In this document: positions 33,478-41,366 of the stretch, one piece after another | Position numbering within the stretch: position 1 is the stretch's first letter | Layout: each line of letters starts with the position of its first letter | DNA from: Rhizobium mongolense subsp. loessense | GTDB taxonomy: Bacteria; Pseudomonadota; Alphaproteobacteria; Rhizobiales; Rhizobiaceae | Assembly (NCBI RefSeq): GCF_900099775.1 | Contig: NZ_FMTM01000008.1 | Coordinates: forward strand, 186,001 to 250,000 | DNA: 64,000 nucleotides | Reading direction: 5' to 3' | Position numbers and translations under genes: made by a program | The notes under the pieces: model-generated | The model's database searches: none | The model's input: the letters and a program-made list of their open reading frames with translations, nothing else | Told to the model about the DNA's origin: nothing

Positions 33478-33914
33478 GGCGTTACCGGAGCTGCGGGAAC
33501 AGCCGGAACAACAGGAGCGACCGGGGCCGCTGGTGCCGGCACTGCGGCAGGAGCCGCTGGGGCTGGCTTCTCGTCTTCACCGAACAGCCACTGAGCGATG
33601 ACGTTGCCCGCAATCGAGCCGAACAGGCTGCTCATGAAGCCGCCGCCGCTGGACTGGTTGATGGTCGTCGAGGAGTAGCTCGGGCTGCTGTAAACCGGCG
33701 CAGGACGATAGGTCGTCGAAGGTCGGCTATAGCTGGTCGAGGGGCGGCTGTACGTGGTCGACGGGCGCGAGAACGAGCGCGACGAGAACGAGGAGGAGCG
33801 GAAGCTGCTGCCACCACGGAAGCCGCCGAACGAGGAGCGAGCCTCAGCGATAGCCGGGGCCAGCGCGAGGACGGCAGCGAGAGCGAGGGTCAGGAGACCG
33901 GAGAGGAGTTTCAT
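33474..33914 (-). CDS. Exported Ser/Tyr- and Ala/Pro-rich phage protein
   Basis: 146 residues from the ATG at 33914. A signal peptide (MKLLSGLLTLALAAVLALAPAIAEA) precedes a Gly/Ser/Phe-rich start (SSFGGFRGGSSFRSSSFSSR), three SRPST(T/S)Y repeats, a small hydrophobic patch (GGFMSSLFGSIAGNVIAQWL) and an Ala/Pro/Val tail. Export and low complexity suggest an envelope-associated role during late infection, perhaps lysis. Palindromic site 8 overlaps its leader. Confidence 0.6.
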   Translation of the reverse strand: MKLLSGLLTLALAAVLALAPAIAEARSSFGGFRGGSSFRSSSFSSRSFSRPSTTYSRPSTSYSRPSTTYRPAPVYSSPSYSSTTINQSSGGGFMSSLFGSIAGNVIAQWLFGEDEKPAPAAPAAVPAPAAPVAPVVPAVPAAPVTP

Positions 33915-33917
33915 ATC

Positions 33918-33931
33918 ATTCACCCGTGAAT
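33918..33931. promoter_or_regulatory. Palindromic operator-like site 8
   Basis: ATTCACCCGTGAAT, four bases upstream of the start codon of the exported protein gene, covering its ribosome-binding region. Confidence 0.7.
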
Positions 33932-33939
33932 GTTTGACG

Positions 33940-34506
33940 TTAAATAGACTGCGCGAGGAGAAGCGTCTTGCTGTAAAGCTCGCGAAGCGTTCCGTTGTTG
34001 AAGATGATGTGGTGGAAGAGGTGGCCCGAGAGCTTGCCCTCATACGCACCACCGGCCTCTCGTGAAGGGTCAGAGCGAACGACCTGCACCAGCGTCCCGC
34101 CAAGGGATGCCACGAGGTCGTACTCGTTGGGGAAGCGGAGATCGTCGACCACCACGTTGATCCCCTTCTCGCGCAGCCCCTCGATCTTGGCGGCTGCCAC
34201 CTTGGTCCAGAGGTCTTGGTCGATGGCCTCCCTGCCCCAGTCGGTGCCGAGGGTCTGCATGATCTGGCGAGGTGTGACCGTCTTGAAGCCCGGGATCACC
34301 GTCTCCTTCAGGTCACCCTCGATCATGCGCTCGACAGTCTCGGAGTCGAACCCCATCGAGCCGAGAAGGCCACGGGCCATATTCTTCAGAGGGCCAGCGA
34401 ACTTCACCGAGGAGTAGCCATGAGCCATCAGGCCGTTGGCCACCTCGGACTTACCGCTACCAGCGGCATCGCTGTAGAGGGCAATCAGTTTGCCTTTGGT
34501 TGCCAC
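33940..34506 (-). CDS. Deoxynucleoside monophosphate kinase
   Basis: A 188-residue P-loop kinase. The P-loop is YSDAAGSGKSEVANGL (residues 11-26). FAGPLKNMARGLLGSMGFD, TPRQIMQTLGTDWGREAIDQ and GINVVVDDLRFPNEYDLVAS are typical of phage dNMP kinases such as T4 gp1. It would phosphorylate dNMPs from degraded host DNA to feed phage replication. It overlaps the exonuclease gene by about 20 bases. Confidence 0.85.
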   Translation of the reverse strand: MATKGKLIALYSDAAGSGKSEVANGLMAHGYSSVKFAGPLKNMARGLLGSMGFDSETVERMIEGDLKETVIPGFKTVTPRQIMQTLGTDWGREAIDQDLWTKVAAAKIEGLREKGINVVVDDLRFPNEYDLVASLGGTLVQVVRSDPSREAGGAYEGKLSGHLFHHIIFNNGTLRELYSKTLLLAQSI

Positions 34507-35249
34507 AGGATTGGCTCCTTCTTCTTGAAGTCATAGTCGGAGGCCCTGAGGATGCGGGCCACGCGGGCTTGAACGAGGGCTTCGTCTTCGGTGAGACCGG
34601 CCTTCTCGTAGACATGGACGACCATCTGCCACGGGGTCAGACCAGCCTTCGCGAGGCACTCCTGAGAGAGCATCGCGTCAGCCTTCTTCGGGCCGATGCC
34701 AGGGCAGCCTGAATAGCCGTCAGTCGTGTCACCGGTCAGTGTCTGGTAGAGATGCCAGTAGTCGGCCTCAGCCTCGCTGATCTCCATGATTTCACCGGTG
34801 GATACATTCCGGCAAAACAAGCCCGGGATAGTCTTCATGTCCTTGTCAATGGACACGATGATGCGCTCGTCGCTGCCCCTCACGGTCGCGAGGATGCCCA
34901 TGCAGTCATCACCTTCGAGGCCCGGGCGGAAATACGCGCCCAGCTCGTCGATCATCCACTGCTTGATGTTCTTCAACACCAGCGGCTTCTTCACGTTCGC
35001 TCGGTTGCCCTTGTACGTGGACAGTACCGACTTGCGGAAGTTGCCCTCGCTGTCGGTCAGGCAGAGCTTGCACTGATCGCCGTCGAGGGAGGACATGATG
35101 TGATCGATCATGTCGTTGATCTTGGTCTTCACATCATTCTCGTCGACATGCCACGTCCAGTAGCCGTCACCCCAGTGGGTGGCGACCTCGCAGGATGAGG
35201 CTGCCTCGTAAGCAACCACGTCCGCGTCGATGAGGAGCGTCCTAGTCAT
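34485..35249 (-). CDS. 5'-3' exonuclease (T7 gp6-like)
   Basis: 254 residues from the ATG at 35249. It belongs to the FEN/5'-3' exonuclease superfamily: MTRTLLIDADVVAYEAASS (first acid), YKGNRANVKKPLVLKNIKQW (arch region), GDDCMGILAT and IVSIDKDMKTIPG (metal ligands), then GDTTDGYSGCPGIGPKKADA, the DNA-binding helix-hairpin-helix. It removes RNA primers and degrades host DNA. Palindromic site 9 lies inside the gene. Confidence 0.9.
   Translation of the reverse strand: MTRTLLIDADVVAYEAASSCEVATHWGDGYWTWHVDENDVKTKINDMIDHIMSSLDGDQCKLCLTDSEGNFRKSVLSTYKGNRANVKKPLVLKNIKQWMIDELGAYFRPGLEGDDCMGILATVRGSDERIIVSIDKDMKTIPGLFCRNVSTGEIMEISEAEADYWHLYQTLTGDTTDGYSGCPGIGPKKADAMLSQECLAKAGLTPWQMVVHVYEKAGLTEDEALVQARVARILRASDYDFKKKEPILWQPKAN
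34790..34803. promoter_or_regulatory. Palindromic operator-like site 9 (inside the exonuclease gene)
   Basis: TTTCACCGGTGGAT followed by ACATT. It encodes Val-Ser-Thr-Gly-Glu without disturbing the frame. Confidence 0.6.
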
Positions 35250-35433
35250 GGACAATAACGCCCTCCTCTGCCTGCTTCGCCGTCCAGTTGACGTGACCGA
35301 CATAGCGGTACTCGTCAGGGTAAAGCTCGCGGTATGCGTCTTCGACAACGTGATGCGGAGGACGTTCGTCCCAAATGATCGGGACCAGATCGTCGCCGCT
35401 TTCGGTGCGGCCAAAAGTGACCCAACGTTTCAT
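35242..35433 (-). CDS. 63-residue phage protein
   Basis: MKRWVTFGRTESGDDLVPII WDERPPHH..., an acidic small protein with an AGGAGAA ribosome-binding site. It overlaps the exonuclease start by 8 bases. The pattern of strand, proline turn and helix (VVEDAYRELYPDEYRYVGHV) is similar to small hypothetical proteins in this gene block of T7-like phages. Function unknown. Confidence 0.6.
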   Translation of the reverse strand: MKRWVTFGRTESGDDLVPIIWDERPPHHVVEDAYRELYPDEYRYVGHVNWTAKQAEEGVIVHD

Positions 35434-35442
35434 GATGTTCTC

Positions 35443-35523
35443 CTAGATGAACAGGTCGACGATGTTGACGACGATTGCCACGATGAGGATGGCCGACATG
35501 ATTTTGGCGGTTCGCTCAGTCAT
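35443..35523 (-). CDS. 26-residue membrane peptide
   Basis: MTERTAKIMSAILIVAIVVN IVDLFI, one transmembrane helix. The start overlaps the previous gene's end by 8 bases. Function unknown. Confidence 0.45.
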   Translation of the reverse strand: MTERTAKIMSAILIVAIVVNIVDLFI

Positions 35524-35722
35524 GGTTCAGTCCCGTCAGCGCGTAGTAGTGAGAGAGGCCGACCGGCGTGATCATCCACTTGCGGGAGTACAGGCCAGCC
35601 GCCATGCGGGTCGTGATGAAGCCGTCACTGGCTGCCATGGCAATCAGATCGGCGTTCTCGCGGGCGAAGTTTGATTTGGTCTTGAAGGGGCTCTCCAAGG
35701 CCTGCTTGAGGATATCAATCAT
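35516..35722 (-). CDS. 68-residue winged-helix-like protein
   Basis: MIDILKQALESPFKTKSNFA RENADLIAMAASDGFITTRM, then YSRKWMITPVGLSHYYALTG. The helical start followed by WMITPVGL is a winged-helix wing pattern. It may be a small DNA-binding protein. It overlaps both neighbours by 8 bases. Confidence 0.5.
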   Translation of the reverse strand: MIDILKQALESPFKTKSNFARENADLIAMAASDGFITTRMAAGLYSRKWMITPVGLSHYYALTGLNHD

Positions 35723-35852
35723 CGGTCTTCACCTCGGGGACGAAGACGCAGGCGATCTCGGGGTCGCTGTACGAGTGGCTCTTGATTTTATAAATCCACC
35801 CTCCCGGCACCTTCAGCCGAGAGGTCGTGTCGTTGACGGTTTCCCAACGCAT
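35715..35852 (-). CDS. 45-residue phage protein
   Basis: MRWETVNDTTSRLKVPGGWI YKIKSHSYSD..., beta-rich. The ATG overlaps the DNA polymerase stop (TAATG), so it is coupled to it. Function unknown. Confidence 0.5.
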   Translation of the reverse strand: MRWETVNDTTSRLKVPGGWIYKIKSHSYSDPEIACVFVPEVKTDD

Positions 35853-37777
35853 TAATGGGTTTCCTTCCAGTTGTTGCCGATCTTGAACTCGCCATCGATC
35901 GGACAACCGAAGGCGAAGTAGGTGCCCGCGTCACGCATCCCTTGAACGACGATCTTCCCGATCTCATCCGCCAGTTCAGGGCGGCACTCGGTCTGGATTT
36001 CATCGTGGACGTGAGCCACGAAGGCATAGTCTCTACCGAAGACATATCCACGGGTGGATAGTTCTTGGTATGCGAAGATCATCGCGACCTTCGAGATCAG
36101 CGCCCCGGCAGACTGCAGGAGCGTGTTGAGGGCCGCGTGAGCTGAGCGGACGTGGAGCTTACGACCGTCGAGGCCGATAAGGACGCCACCAGAGGAAGCC
36201 TTGAACCACCACTGCTTGGCGCTGTCCTGTCGCCACATATACTCGTAGGCAGGGTTGACATTGAGCGGTCGGGCCTTCGGGACGAACCCGAGAACCTTCA
36301 GCTCGACGACCTCGCGAAGACGGCGCAGTGCCGGGGTCTTCTGGAGGAACTGCCGCTTGAGCTTCTTGCCGATGCGCTTCTGCTCCTCAGGGGATGCATC
36401 AGGCGCTACGATGCTACCGATCTTCTGGTCACCTGCCCCGTAGAGGAAGGCGTAGATGAAGGTCTTGGCATCGTTACGGGTCGGCAGACCGGCAGCGTTC
36501 TGGTTTACGGTGTGGATGTCCCCTTCGAGGACAATGCGTCCATACTCGCCCCCGTCGAAGAGGGCCATGAAGTGGGCAAGGCACCGCAGCTCAAGGCCAG
36601 ATAGGTCGGCACCCACAAGAACCCAGCGGGACGTAGTCGTGAACAACGCTCGGCACTCAGCGCCGAAAGGACTTCCAACGCGAGGGACTTGCGCGACGTT
36701 AGGATTACTGTGCGTGCACCTTCCGGTGACCGCTCCGTTGGTGTTGACGGAACCATGGATGCGTCCTTTCTTGACCAGCTTCAGCCACGCCTGATCGCCC
36801 TCGGCCAACTGACCGATGCGTTTCTCGACGAGGAAATGTTCGGCCAGCACCTTCGCCTGAGCGTAGGGCAATGCCTGGAGGATCGTTTCGTCGATCTTCG
36901 GCTGACCGGAAGGAGTGAACTCCTGCGGCACCCAACCCATGGCCTGCAAGCGATCTGCGATCATCTGCCGGGAGGACGGGTTGAACTCGACCATCCACTT
37001 CTTCGTGAAAGGTTCGCCCTTCACGTAGCCGCGCTGGCGATTGTTCACCTTCGGGATGAACACCTCGGTCTTCTCGACCGGAGGGAACGCTACCTGCAGC
37101 TCACCGGCAATTTCCAGCCGCCGCTTGACGAGCTGGTTATAGAGCTTGATCGCCTCGCCCTCGTTGAAGGCGAAGCCGTGGCGCTCCTGCATGGCGATGA
37201 TCTTGCAGAACTCATGCTCGATCCAGAGGGACTTCTCAGTCGGCTCTTTCTTTTGGATGCGGGCGTACAACTCCGCAGTGACTTCAACGTCCTGCTCGCA
37301 GTAAGTCTGCATTTCAGGGGACCAGTAGTGCCAGTCGGTGGTCTCACCGAACTCCCCCTTCAGAACGCCGAGGCGGTAGCCCCAAGCCTTCAGGGAGTGG
37401 GAACCGACCAGCTTGCCGGGGTAGCCCTTTCGTACCTGCTTCAGATCGTGGTCAGCGATGTCGGACCAGATGAAGCGGGAGCAGACCAAGGTATCCGTGA
37501 TCTTGCCTTTCGGCTGAAACCACGGGTAGACCTTCTGCAATGCCGGGATGTCGAACTTGATGATGTTGTGACCGATGATCTCATCGGCGTACATCAAGGC
37601 ATGTAACGCCTCCTCGACCGTCCAGTCCGTGCTGATCGTTGGATCAGGAGAGCTGTACGGGTGCGGGGTGGCGGAGAACGTGAACCCAATGTCGGGGTCT
37701 CGCAGGACCAATGAGTGAACCCTTGTCAGGGTATCGAGCAGCCCATCGGTCTCGCAATCGAATAGATAACGAGCCAT
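35852..37777 (-). CDS. DNA polymerase (T7 gp5-like, family A)
   Basis: A 641-residue replicative polymerase. The 3'-5' exonuclease domain begins YLFDCETDGLLDTLTRVHSL (Asp7, Glu9), with IIGHNIIKFDIPAL and YCEQDVEVTAELY as the further acidic motifs. The polymerase domain shows VGADLSGLELRCLAHFM (motif A), RNDAKTFIYAFLYGAGDQKI (motif B) and FVAHVHDEIQTE (motif C). T7 gp5 has 704 residues and uses host thioredoxin as clamp. An operator-like palindrome lies in the gene at 36046. Confidence 0.95.
   Translation of the reverse strand: MARYLFDCETDGLLDTLTRVHSLVLRDPDIGFTFSATPHPYSSPDPTISTDWTVEEALHALMYADEIIGHNIIKFDIPALQKVYPWFQPKGKITDTLVCSRFIWSDIADHDLKQVRKGYPGKLVGSHSLKAWGYRLGVLKGEFGETTDWHYWSPEMQTYCEQDVEVTAELYARIQKKEPTEKSLWIEHEFCKIIAMQERHGFAFNEGEAIKLYNQLVKRRLEIAGELQVAFPPVEKTEVFIPKVNNRQRGYVKGEPFTKKWMVEFNPSSRQMIADRLQAMGWVPQEFTPSGQPKIDETILQALPYAQAKVLAEHFLVEKRIGQLAEGDQAWLKLVKKGRIHGSVNTNGAVTGRCTHSNPNVAQVPRVGSPFGAECRALFTTTSRWVLVGADLSGLELRCLAHFMALFDGGEYGRIVLEGDIHTVNQNAAGLPTRNDAKTFIYAFLYGAGDQKIGSIVAPDASPEEQKRIGKKLKRQFLQKTPALRRLREVVELKVLGFVPKARPLNVNPAYEYMWRQDSAKQWWFKASSGGVLIGLDGRKLHVRSAHAALNTLLQSAGALISKVAMIFAYQELSTRGYVFGRDYAFVAHVHDEIQTECRPELADEIGKIVVQGMRDAGTYFAFGCPIDGEFKIGNNWKETH
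36046..36059. promoter_or_regulatory. Palindromic operator-like site 10 (inside the polymerase gene)
   Basis: ATCCACGGGTGGAT. It encodes Leu-Ser-Thr-Arg-Gly-Tyr in the C-terminal third of the polymerase. Confidence 0.6.
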
Positions 37778-37803
37778 AGTCGTCCTCTCGCTGGAGTGAC
37801 AAA

Positions 37804-37817
37804 TTCACGGGTGGATT
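37804..37817. promoter_or_regulatory. Palindromic operator-like site 11
   Basis: ATTCACGGGTGGAT in the 47-base gap between primase-helicase and DNA polymerase genes. Confidence 0.7.
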
Positions 37818-37824
37818 GATAGAC

Positions 37825-39453
37825 TCAAAAGGGGGCCGTCTCGTCCTTGAAGTCCGAGCCGATCTCATCGCCAAAGTCCATGCTGGTTTCGTAGAGCATA
37901 CCGCTCTCGCGCTCATAGCCGAGGTAGATCACCTCGCCTGTGGCTTGGCCTGTGTAGCGATCCTTCAGCACCCGGAAGGTTGTCACCGAACGGAGACGTT
38001 CATCCTCATGCTGCTGGTCACGTTCGAGGCCGAACATGTAGTGGCACCAGAAGCCGATGGCTCGGCTGCCCTTGAAGTGCCTGATCATGACGCGACCACC
38101 CTCTTCGTGAGGCTTGCCCTCAGGGGTGGCGAGGTGCGACACGAGGTGGATGATGATGCCCAGCTCCTTGGCCAGCGCGGCCATCTCGGCCATGATCTGT
38201 TCAAGGGCTTTGCGCTCGTCATCCTCAGCAGCAGCAAGGGCCGTGAGGTGGTCGATGTAGAAGACCTTCACGTCCTCGCTGTGGGCAAGGTAGCGGATGG
38301 TCTCGCGGATGACGCTCCACTCGGTCGCGCCGAAGCTGTCGTAGAAGAACAGCATATCTTGATCGAGCTTATCGAGAGCTTCGTCCAATTCGGCATCGGT
38401 CCAGCCATCGTCTGGAATATGAAACCGACGCTTGGCGGACTTGCCTGCCAATCGCTTGGCCGTCTCGGTTGGCATCTGTTCGAGGAAGAACACGCCAACC
38501 TTTTGTCCCAGCTCGGTGACATCGAAGGTGATCTGCTGGGTGAGGAAGTCGGTCTTGCCGATACCGGTGCCCGCGCCGAAGGCGTAGACTTCCCCGAAGC
38601 GGCGACCGTAGGTGAGCTTGGTCAGGCGCTCACAGAACCAGCGAAGGCCCATCTCGATAGGCTTGCGGGCCGCGTCCTTGATGTCCTTGAAGGACACCAC
38701 CCCATCGGGGCGGTAGGTCTGGGCTTGCCAGATGGCAGTGATGATCTCATCCCCCTTCCCTGCCATGAGCAGAGCGTTGGGGTCTTTGTCCGGTAGACGG
38801 GCGATCTTACACTTGCCGGGAGGGAAAAGAGCAGCACACGCGGCTGCGGCTTCTCGCCCTGGCTCGTCCATGTCGAACATGAGGATGACTTCCTCGAAGG
38901 TAGTGAGCCATTCGAGGGCTGCGGAGAGTGCCTTCTTCGCAGACTGAGCGCCATTCTGGATGGACACCACGGGCCACTTGTTGCCTTGTACCTGGCTGAC
39001 CGACATCGCGTCGATCTCGCCTTCGGTGATGACGACCTTGCGGCCTCCACCACTCCACAGGTTCTGGCCAAAGAGCAGCGCGGGCTTCATGTTGCCGGTG
39101 ACCGTGAAGGTCTTATCGGCAAAGCGAATCTTCTGCGCCGTGAGGTTTCCCTCTTCATCGTAGTAAGGGGCAATGTGGACGAGCTGGTCGTTGTAGTGCC
39201 CGATCTGGTAGCCGAACTTGCGGCACGTTTCTTCGGTGATGCCGCGCTTCGAAAGGGCACGGTACTCCCCGCCCGAGATGAGTTCTCGCGACATCTTTGA
39301 TTTCCTTGAATGTTGAGGGTCGGAGCCATCTCCCGGCTCGTAATAGTCACAACCAAAGCAGTGGCCGTGGCCGTCTGAGTAGCGGCCAAGGTTGTCCCTT
39401 GAGCCGCACGCGGGGCATGGCTCCTTACGAACGAAGGAGCTTTCTGATTGCAT
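37825..39453 (-). CDS. Primase-helicase (T7 gp4-like)
   Basis: A 542-residue bifunctional protein. A Cys4 zinc finger (Cys13, 16, 32, 35 in CPACGSRDNLGRYSDGHGHC FGC) reads primase sites. The TOPRIM core shows VVITEGEIDAMSVSQ and LMFDMDEPGREAAAACA. The RecA-like helicase domain has FGAGTGIGKTDFLTQQI (Walker A), VKVFYIDHLTALAA (Walker B) and HLVSHLATPEGKPHEEGGRV (H4 and DNA loop). Length is close to T7 gp4A (566). The start overlaps a tiny upstream gene (TGATG). Confidence 0.95.
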   Translation of the reverse strand: MQSESSFVRKEPCPACGSRDNLGRYSDGHGHCFGCDYYEPGDGSDPQHSRKSKMSRELISGGEYRALSKRGITEETCRKFGYQIGHYNDQLVHIAPYYDEEGNLTAQKIRFADKTFTVTGNMKPALLFGQNLWSGGGRKVVITEGEIDAMSVSQVQGNKWPVVSIQNGAQSAKKALSAALEWLTTFEEVILMFDMDEPGREAAAACAALFPPGKCKIARLPDKDPNALLMAGKGDEIITAIWQAQTYRPDGVVSFKDIKDAARKPIEMGLRWFCERLTKLTYGRRFGEVYAFGAGTGIGKTDFLTQQITFDVTELGQKVGVFFLEQMPTETAKRLAGKSAKRRFHIPDDGWTDAELDEALDKLDQDMLFFYDSFGATEWSVIRETIRYLAHSEDVKVFYIDHLTALAAAEDDERKALEQIMAEMAALAKELGIIIHLVSHLATPEGKPHEEGGRVMIRHFKGSRAIGFWCHYMFGLERDQQHEDERLRSVTTFRVLKDRYTGQATGEVIYLGYERESGMLYETSMDFGDEIGSDFKDETAPF

Positions 39454-39530
39454 CAGCGTTCACGGACACCGGCAACAGTGAGGAGACCGTTGGCCACGCG
39501 AATGACCACGGCATAGAATGCCTGTTTCAT
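39453..39530 (-). CDS. 25-residue peptide
   Basis: MKQAFYAVVIRVANGLLTVA GVRER. GGAAACC lies upstream, and its stop overlaps the primase-helicase start. Probably a translated spacer gene; function unknown. Confidence 0.4.
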   Translation of the reverse strand: MKQAFYAVVIRVANGLLTVAGVRER

Positions 39531-39538
39531 GGGGTTTC

Positions 39539-39601
39539 CTATCGGTTGAAGATGAGGTGGATGATCAGGAAGCCGATCACAAAGCCGATGAGGAAGCCCA
39601 T
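39539..39601 (-). CDS. 20-residue membrane peptide
   Basis: MGFLIGFVIGFLIIHLIFNR, wholly hydrophobic with a basic end. The ATG overlaps the stop of the preceding gene (TAATG). It is one of three very short membrane peptides in the prophage. Confidence 0.4.
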   Translation of the reverse strand: MGFLIGFVIGFLIIHLIFNR

Positions 39602-39768
39602 TACGCTTCCACCTCGACGTAGACCGGCTTCACGCCGTAGCGGTTCGAGCCTTCGGGAATGCCCCTGCCCGCTTCACGCTCAGTGGTCCAAACCTTGAAG
39701 CGGCGGGTGCCGCTCTTCGGTTCGTTCAGGGCGAAGTCCCATGCGATGTAGCCGAGGAACTTCTTCAT
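39601..39768 (-). CDS. 55-residue phage protein
   Basis: MKKFLGYIAWDFALNEPKSG, TRRFKVWTTEREAGRGIPEG, then SNRYGVKPVYVEVEA. It overlaps the preceding gene by 4 bases (ATGA). Beta-rich, unrecognised. Confidence 0.5.
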   Translation of the reverse strand: MKKFLGYIAWDFALNEPKSGTRRFKVWTTEREAGRGIPEGSNRYGVKPVYVEVEA

Positions 39769-40634
39769 GCTGCTACCCGACCGACGTTGCGGAGCGAGTA
39801 CTCGGAGTAGACCTTGCCGTTGATGTCAGTCTTGATGACCGACTTCACCTTGTGACCAGCCTGCTTGATTTCGAGGATGCGTGCGGCGAGGCGTTCAGCG
39901 CCAAACAATGCACGGGCCTTGAGCGGGGTGATCGATTGACCGGACAGCATGTACTTGACCAGACGGTCGCACTGGCTGCCTGACTTGAAGGTGATCGTCT
40001 TGACCTTCGGGGTCGCTGCCTTGACAGCTTCGACGGGGTCGATCTTGACCAGCGTGAGGTCGTGGGTCGGGATGTACTGGGTCCACGAGACGCCGTGGGA
40101 CGTGGCTTGCACGTCAACGCAATCCTCGTGAACAGCCATCACGGTACCCTGCAGACCGGCGAAGTCAGGGGTGTACCAGAAGTCTTCGTCCGAGCGCTTG
40201 TCGAGAGCGCAGATCAGGACCGTGTCGCCAACGTTGAAGGGGTTGACCAGTTCCAAGCTATCGGCCTTGGTCCAGCGGCAGAAGTCTGCCTTACCGTGGC
40301 CAGCGCAGTCATGCACGAGGCCCGTGCGGTTCTCGAACTCGACGGCCAGCGAGGTGCCGTTCGGGTGGATGAAGCGGATGCGCCCGTTGCCGTACTGCGG
40401 GTTGTCTTTGTGGCGAACGTGTGAACCTACCGGAAGCTTGAGCGTAGGCGCGACGACTTCAGGAAGGAACTCATACCAGTGTTCGTAGCCGGGGCGGGTC
40501 GTCCACGGGGTTTTGCGGCCCTCGAATTGGATTTCGATATGGCCGAGCGCATTGCGCATCGACGTGACGATACCAACACCAAAGCGGGGGCTGTGATTGT
40601 GGCGCACGCGGGCACCGAGCTTGAAAGTGTTCAT
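39765..40634 (-). CDS. Multi-SH3-like-repeat phage protein
   Basis: 289 residues from the ATG at 40634 (GAGAGAT upstream). It holds at least three short beta-barrel-like repeats, each with a V/L-G-x-x-V-x-H/I start and G-x-G or G-T-V turn: KLGARVRHNHSPRFGVGIVT, LPVGSHVRHKDNPQYGNGRI, and NVGDTVLICALDKRS...GLQGTVMAV. The pattern recalls KOW/SH3-type modules also seen in the protein at 42574-43368. The C-terminal 80 residues (RLVKYMLSGQSITPLKARAL FGAERLAARI) look like a separate winged-helix domain. Role unknown; DNA or RNA binding is possible. Confidence 0.55.
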   Translation of the reverse strand: MNTFKLGARVRHNHSPRFGVGIVTSMRNALGHIEIQFEGRKTPWTTRPGYEHWYEFLPEVVAPTLKLPVGSHVRHKDNPQYGNGRIRFIHPNGTSLAVEFENRTGLVHDCAGHGKADFCRWTKADSLELVNPFNVGDTVLICALDKRSDEDFWYTPDFAGLQGTVMAVHEDCVDVQATSHGVSWTQYIPTHDLTLVKIDPVEAVKAATPKVKTITFKSGSQCDRLVKYMLSGQSITPLKARALFGAERLAARILEIKQAGHKVKSVIKTDINGKVYSEYSLRNVGRVAA

Positions 40635-40666
40635 GTGATCTCTCAGATGTTGAGGTCGTAAAAACG

Positions 40667-40697
40667 AAAAAACCCCCACGGCGGGAAACCGTGAGGG
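40667..40697 (-). terminator. Terminator close behind a phage promoter
   Basis: Minus-strand hairpin CCCTCACGG...CCGTGGGGG (9 bp) with a 7-base loop and TTTTTT. It begins 16 bases after the expected start of the promoter at 40713-40729. Confidence 0.85.
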
Positions 40698-40712
40698 TCA
40701 GTGGAGGTCATG

Positions 40713-40729
40713 CTTAAGTGGGTGGTAAT
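40713..40729 (-). promoter_or_regulatory. T7-type phage promoter
   Basis: ATTACCACCCACTTAAG directly after the amidase stop (40731). Because of the terminator at 40667-40697 most transcripts from it should stop after about 48 bases. Confidence 0.8.
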
Positions 40730-40730
40730 C

Positions 40731-41366
40731 TCAGTCCGGCAGGCGGATGAGCTGGCCAACCTTGAGCTGGGTCGGGTCAACGAAAGGGTTGGCCTTCTGC
40801 AGCTCGGCAGCCGTGTAGCCAAAGCGTTTGGCGAGGCTGAAGAGTGTCGGGTTTGCTGCGGTGACTTCGATGCAGCGGATGATGAGGCCGTCGTTATCGA
40901 GCTTGATCGGCTCTGCGGTCTCGGTGAAGACGCCCGTGTCCTTGATCCACTTGCGGGTATCGAACGAGGGGCAGTCCTTCTTCACGCCGGGGAAATCCCG
41001 GTGTCCCTGAACGGTGACGTTCGGGTACTTCTGCTTCAGCTCGTGCAGCTTAAGAGCGAGGGCAGCGAACTGGGCCGGGGTGAAGTTGTTCTCGGGCTTC
41101 AGGTTTGCGTCGACACCGCCTACGAGGCAGATGCCGATAGAATTGGAATTGTGGTTCTCTACGTGAGCGCCGACCACATTCTCAGGCCGACCGATCTCGA
41201 CCTTGCCATCACGGCGGATGACGAAGTGGTAGCCGATGTCGATCCAACCCTTCTCGCGATGCCACTGGCGGATTTCCTTCGCGCCGATGTCCATCTTGGG
41301 CTGTGTTGCTGAGCAGTGGACGACGAGGTAGGCCGTCGATTTACGGACGGTGAACATGCTACTCAT
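40731..41366 (-). CDS. N-acetylmuramoyl-L-alanine amidase, T7 lysozyme-like, with C-terminal LysM domain
   Basis: A 211-residue endolysin. Zn ligands fall at the same numbers as in T7 lysozyme: His17 (LVVHCSATQ) and His122 (VQGHRDFPG), with Cys132; catalytic Tyr46 (GYHFVI) and Lys130 are also present. Residues about 160-208 are a LysM peptidoglycan-binding module (TLFSLAKRFGYTAAELQKAN PFVDPTQLKVGQLIRLP), which T7 lysozyme (151 residues) lacks. The T7 protein also inhibits its RNA polymerase; whether this one does is unknown. Its start overlaps the endonuclease gene. Confidence 0.92.
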   Translation of the reverse strand: MSSMFTVRKSTAYLVVHCSATQPKMDIGAKEIRQWHREKGWIDIGYHFVIRRDGKVEIGRPENVVGAHVENHNSNSIGICLVGGVDANLKPENNFTPAQFAALALKLHELKQKYPNVTVQGHRDFPGVKKDCPSFDTRKWIKDTGVFTETAEPIKLDNDGLIIRCIEVTAANPTLFSLAKRFGYTAAELQKANPFVDPTQLKVGQLIRLPD

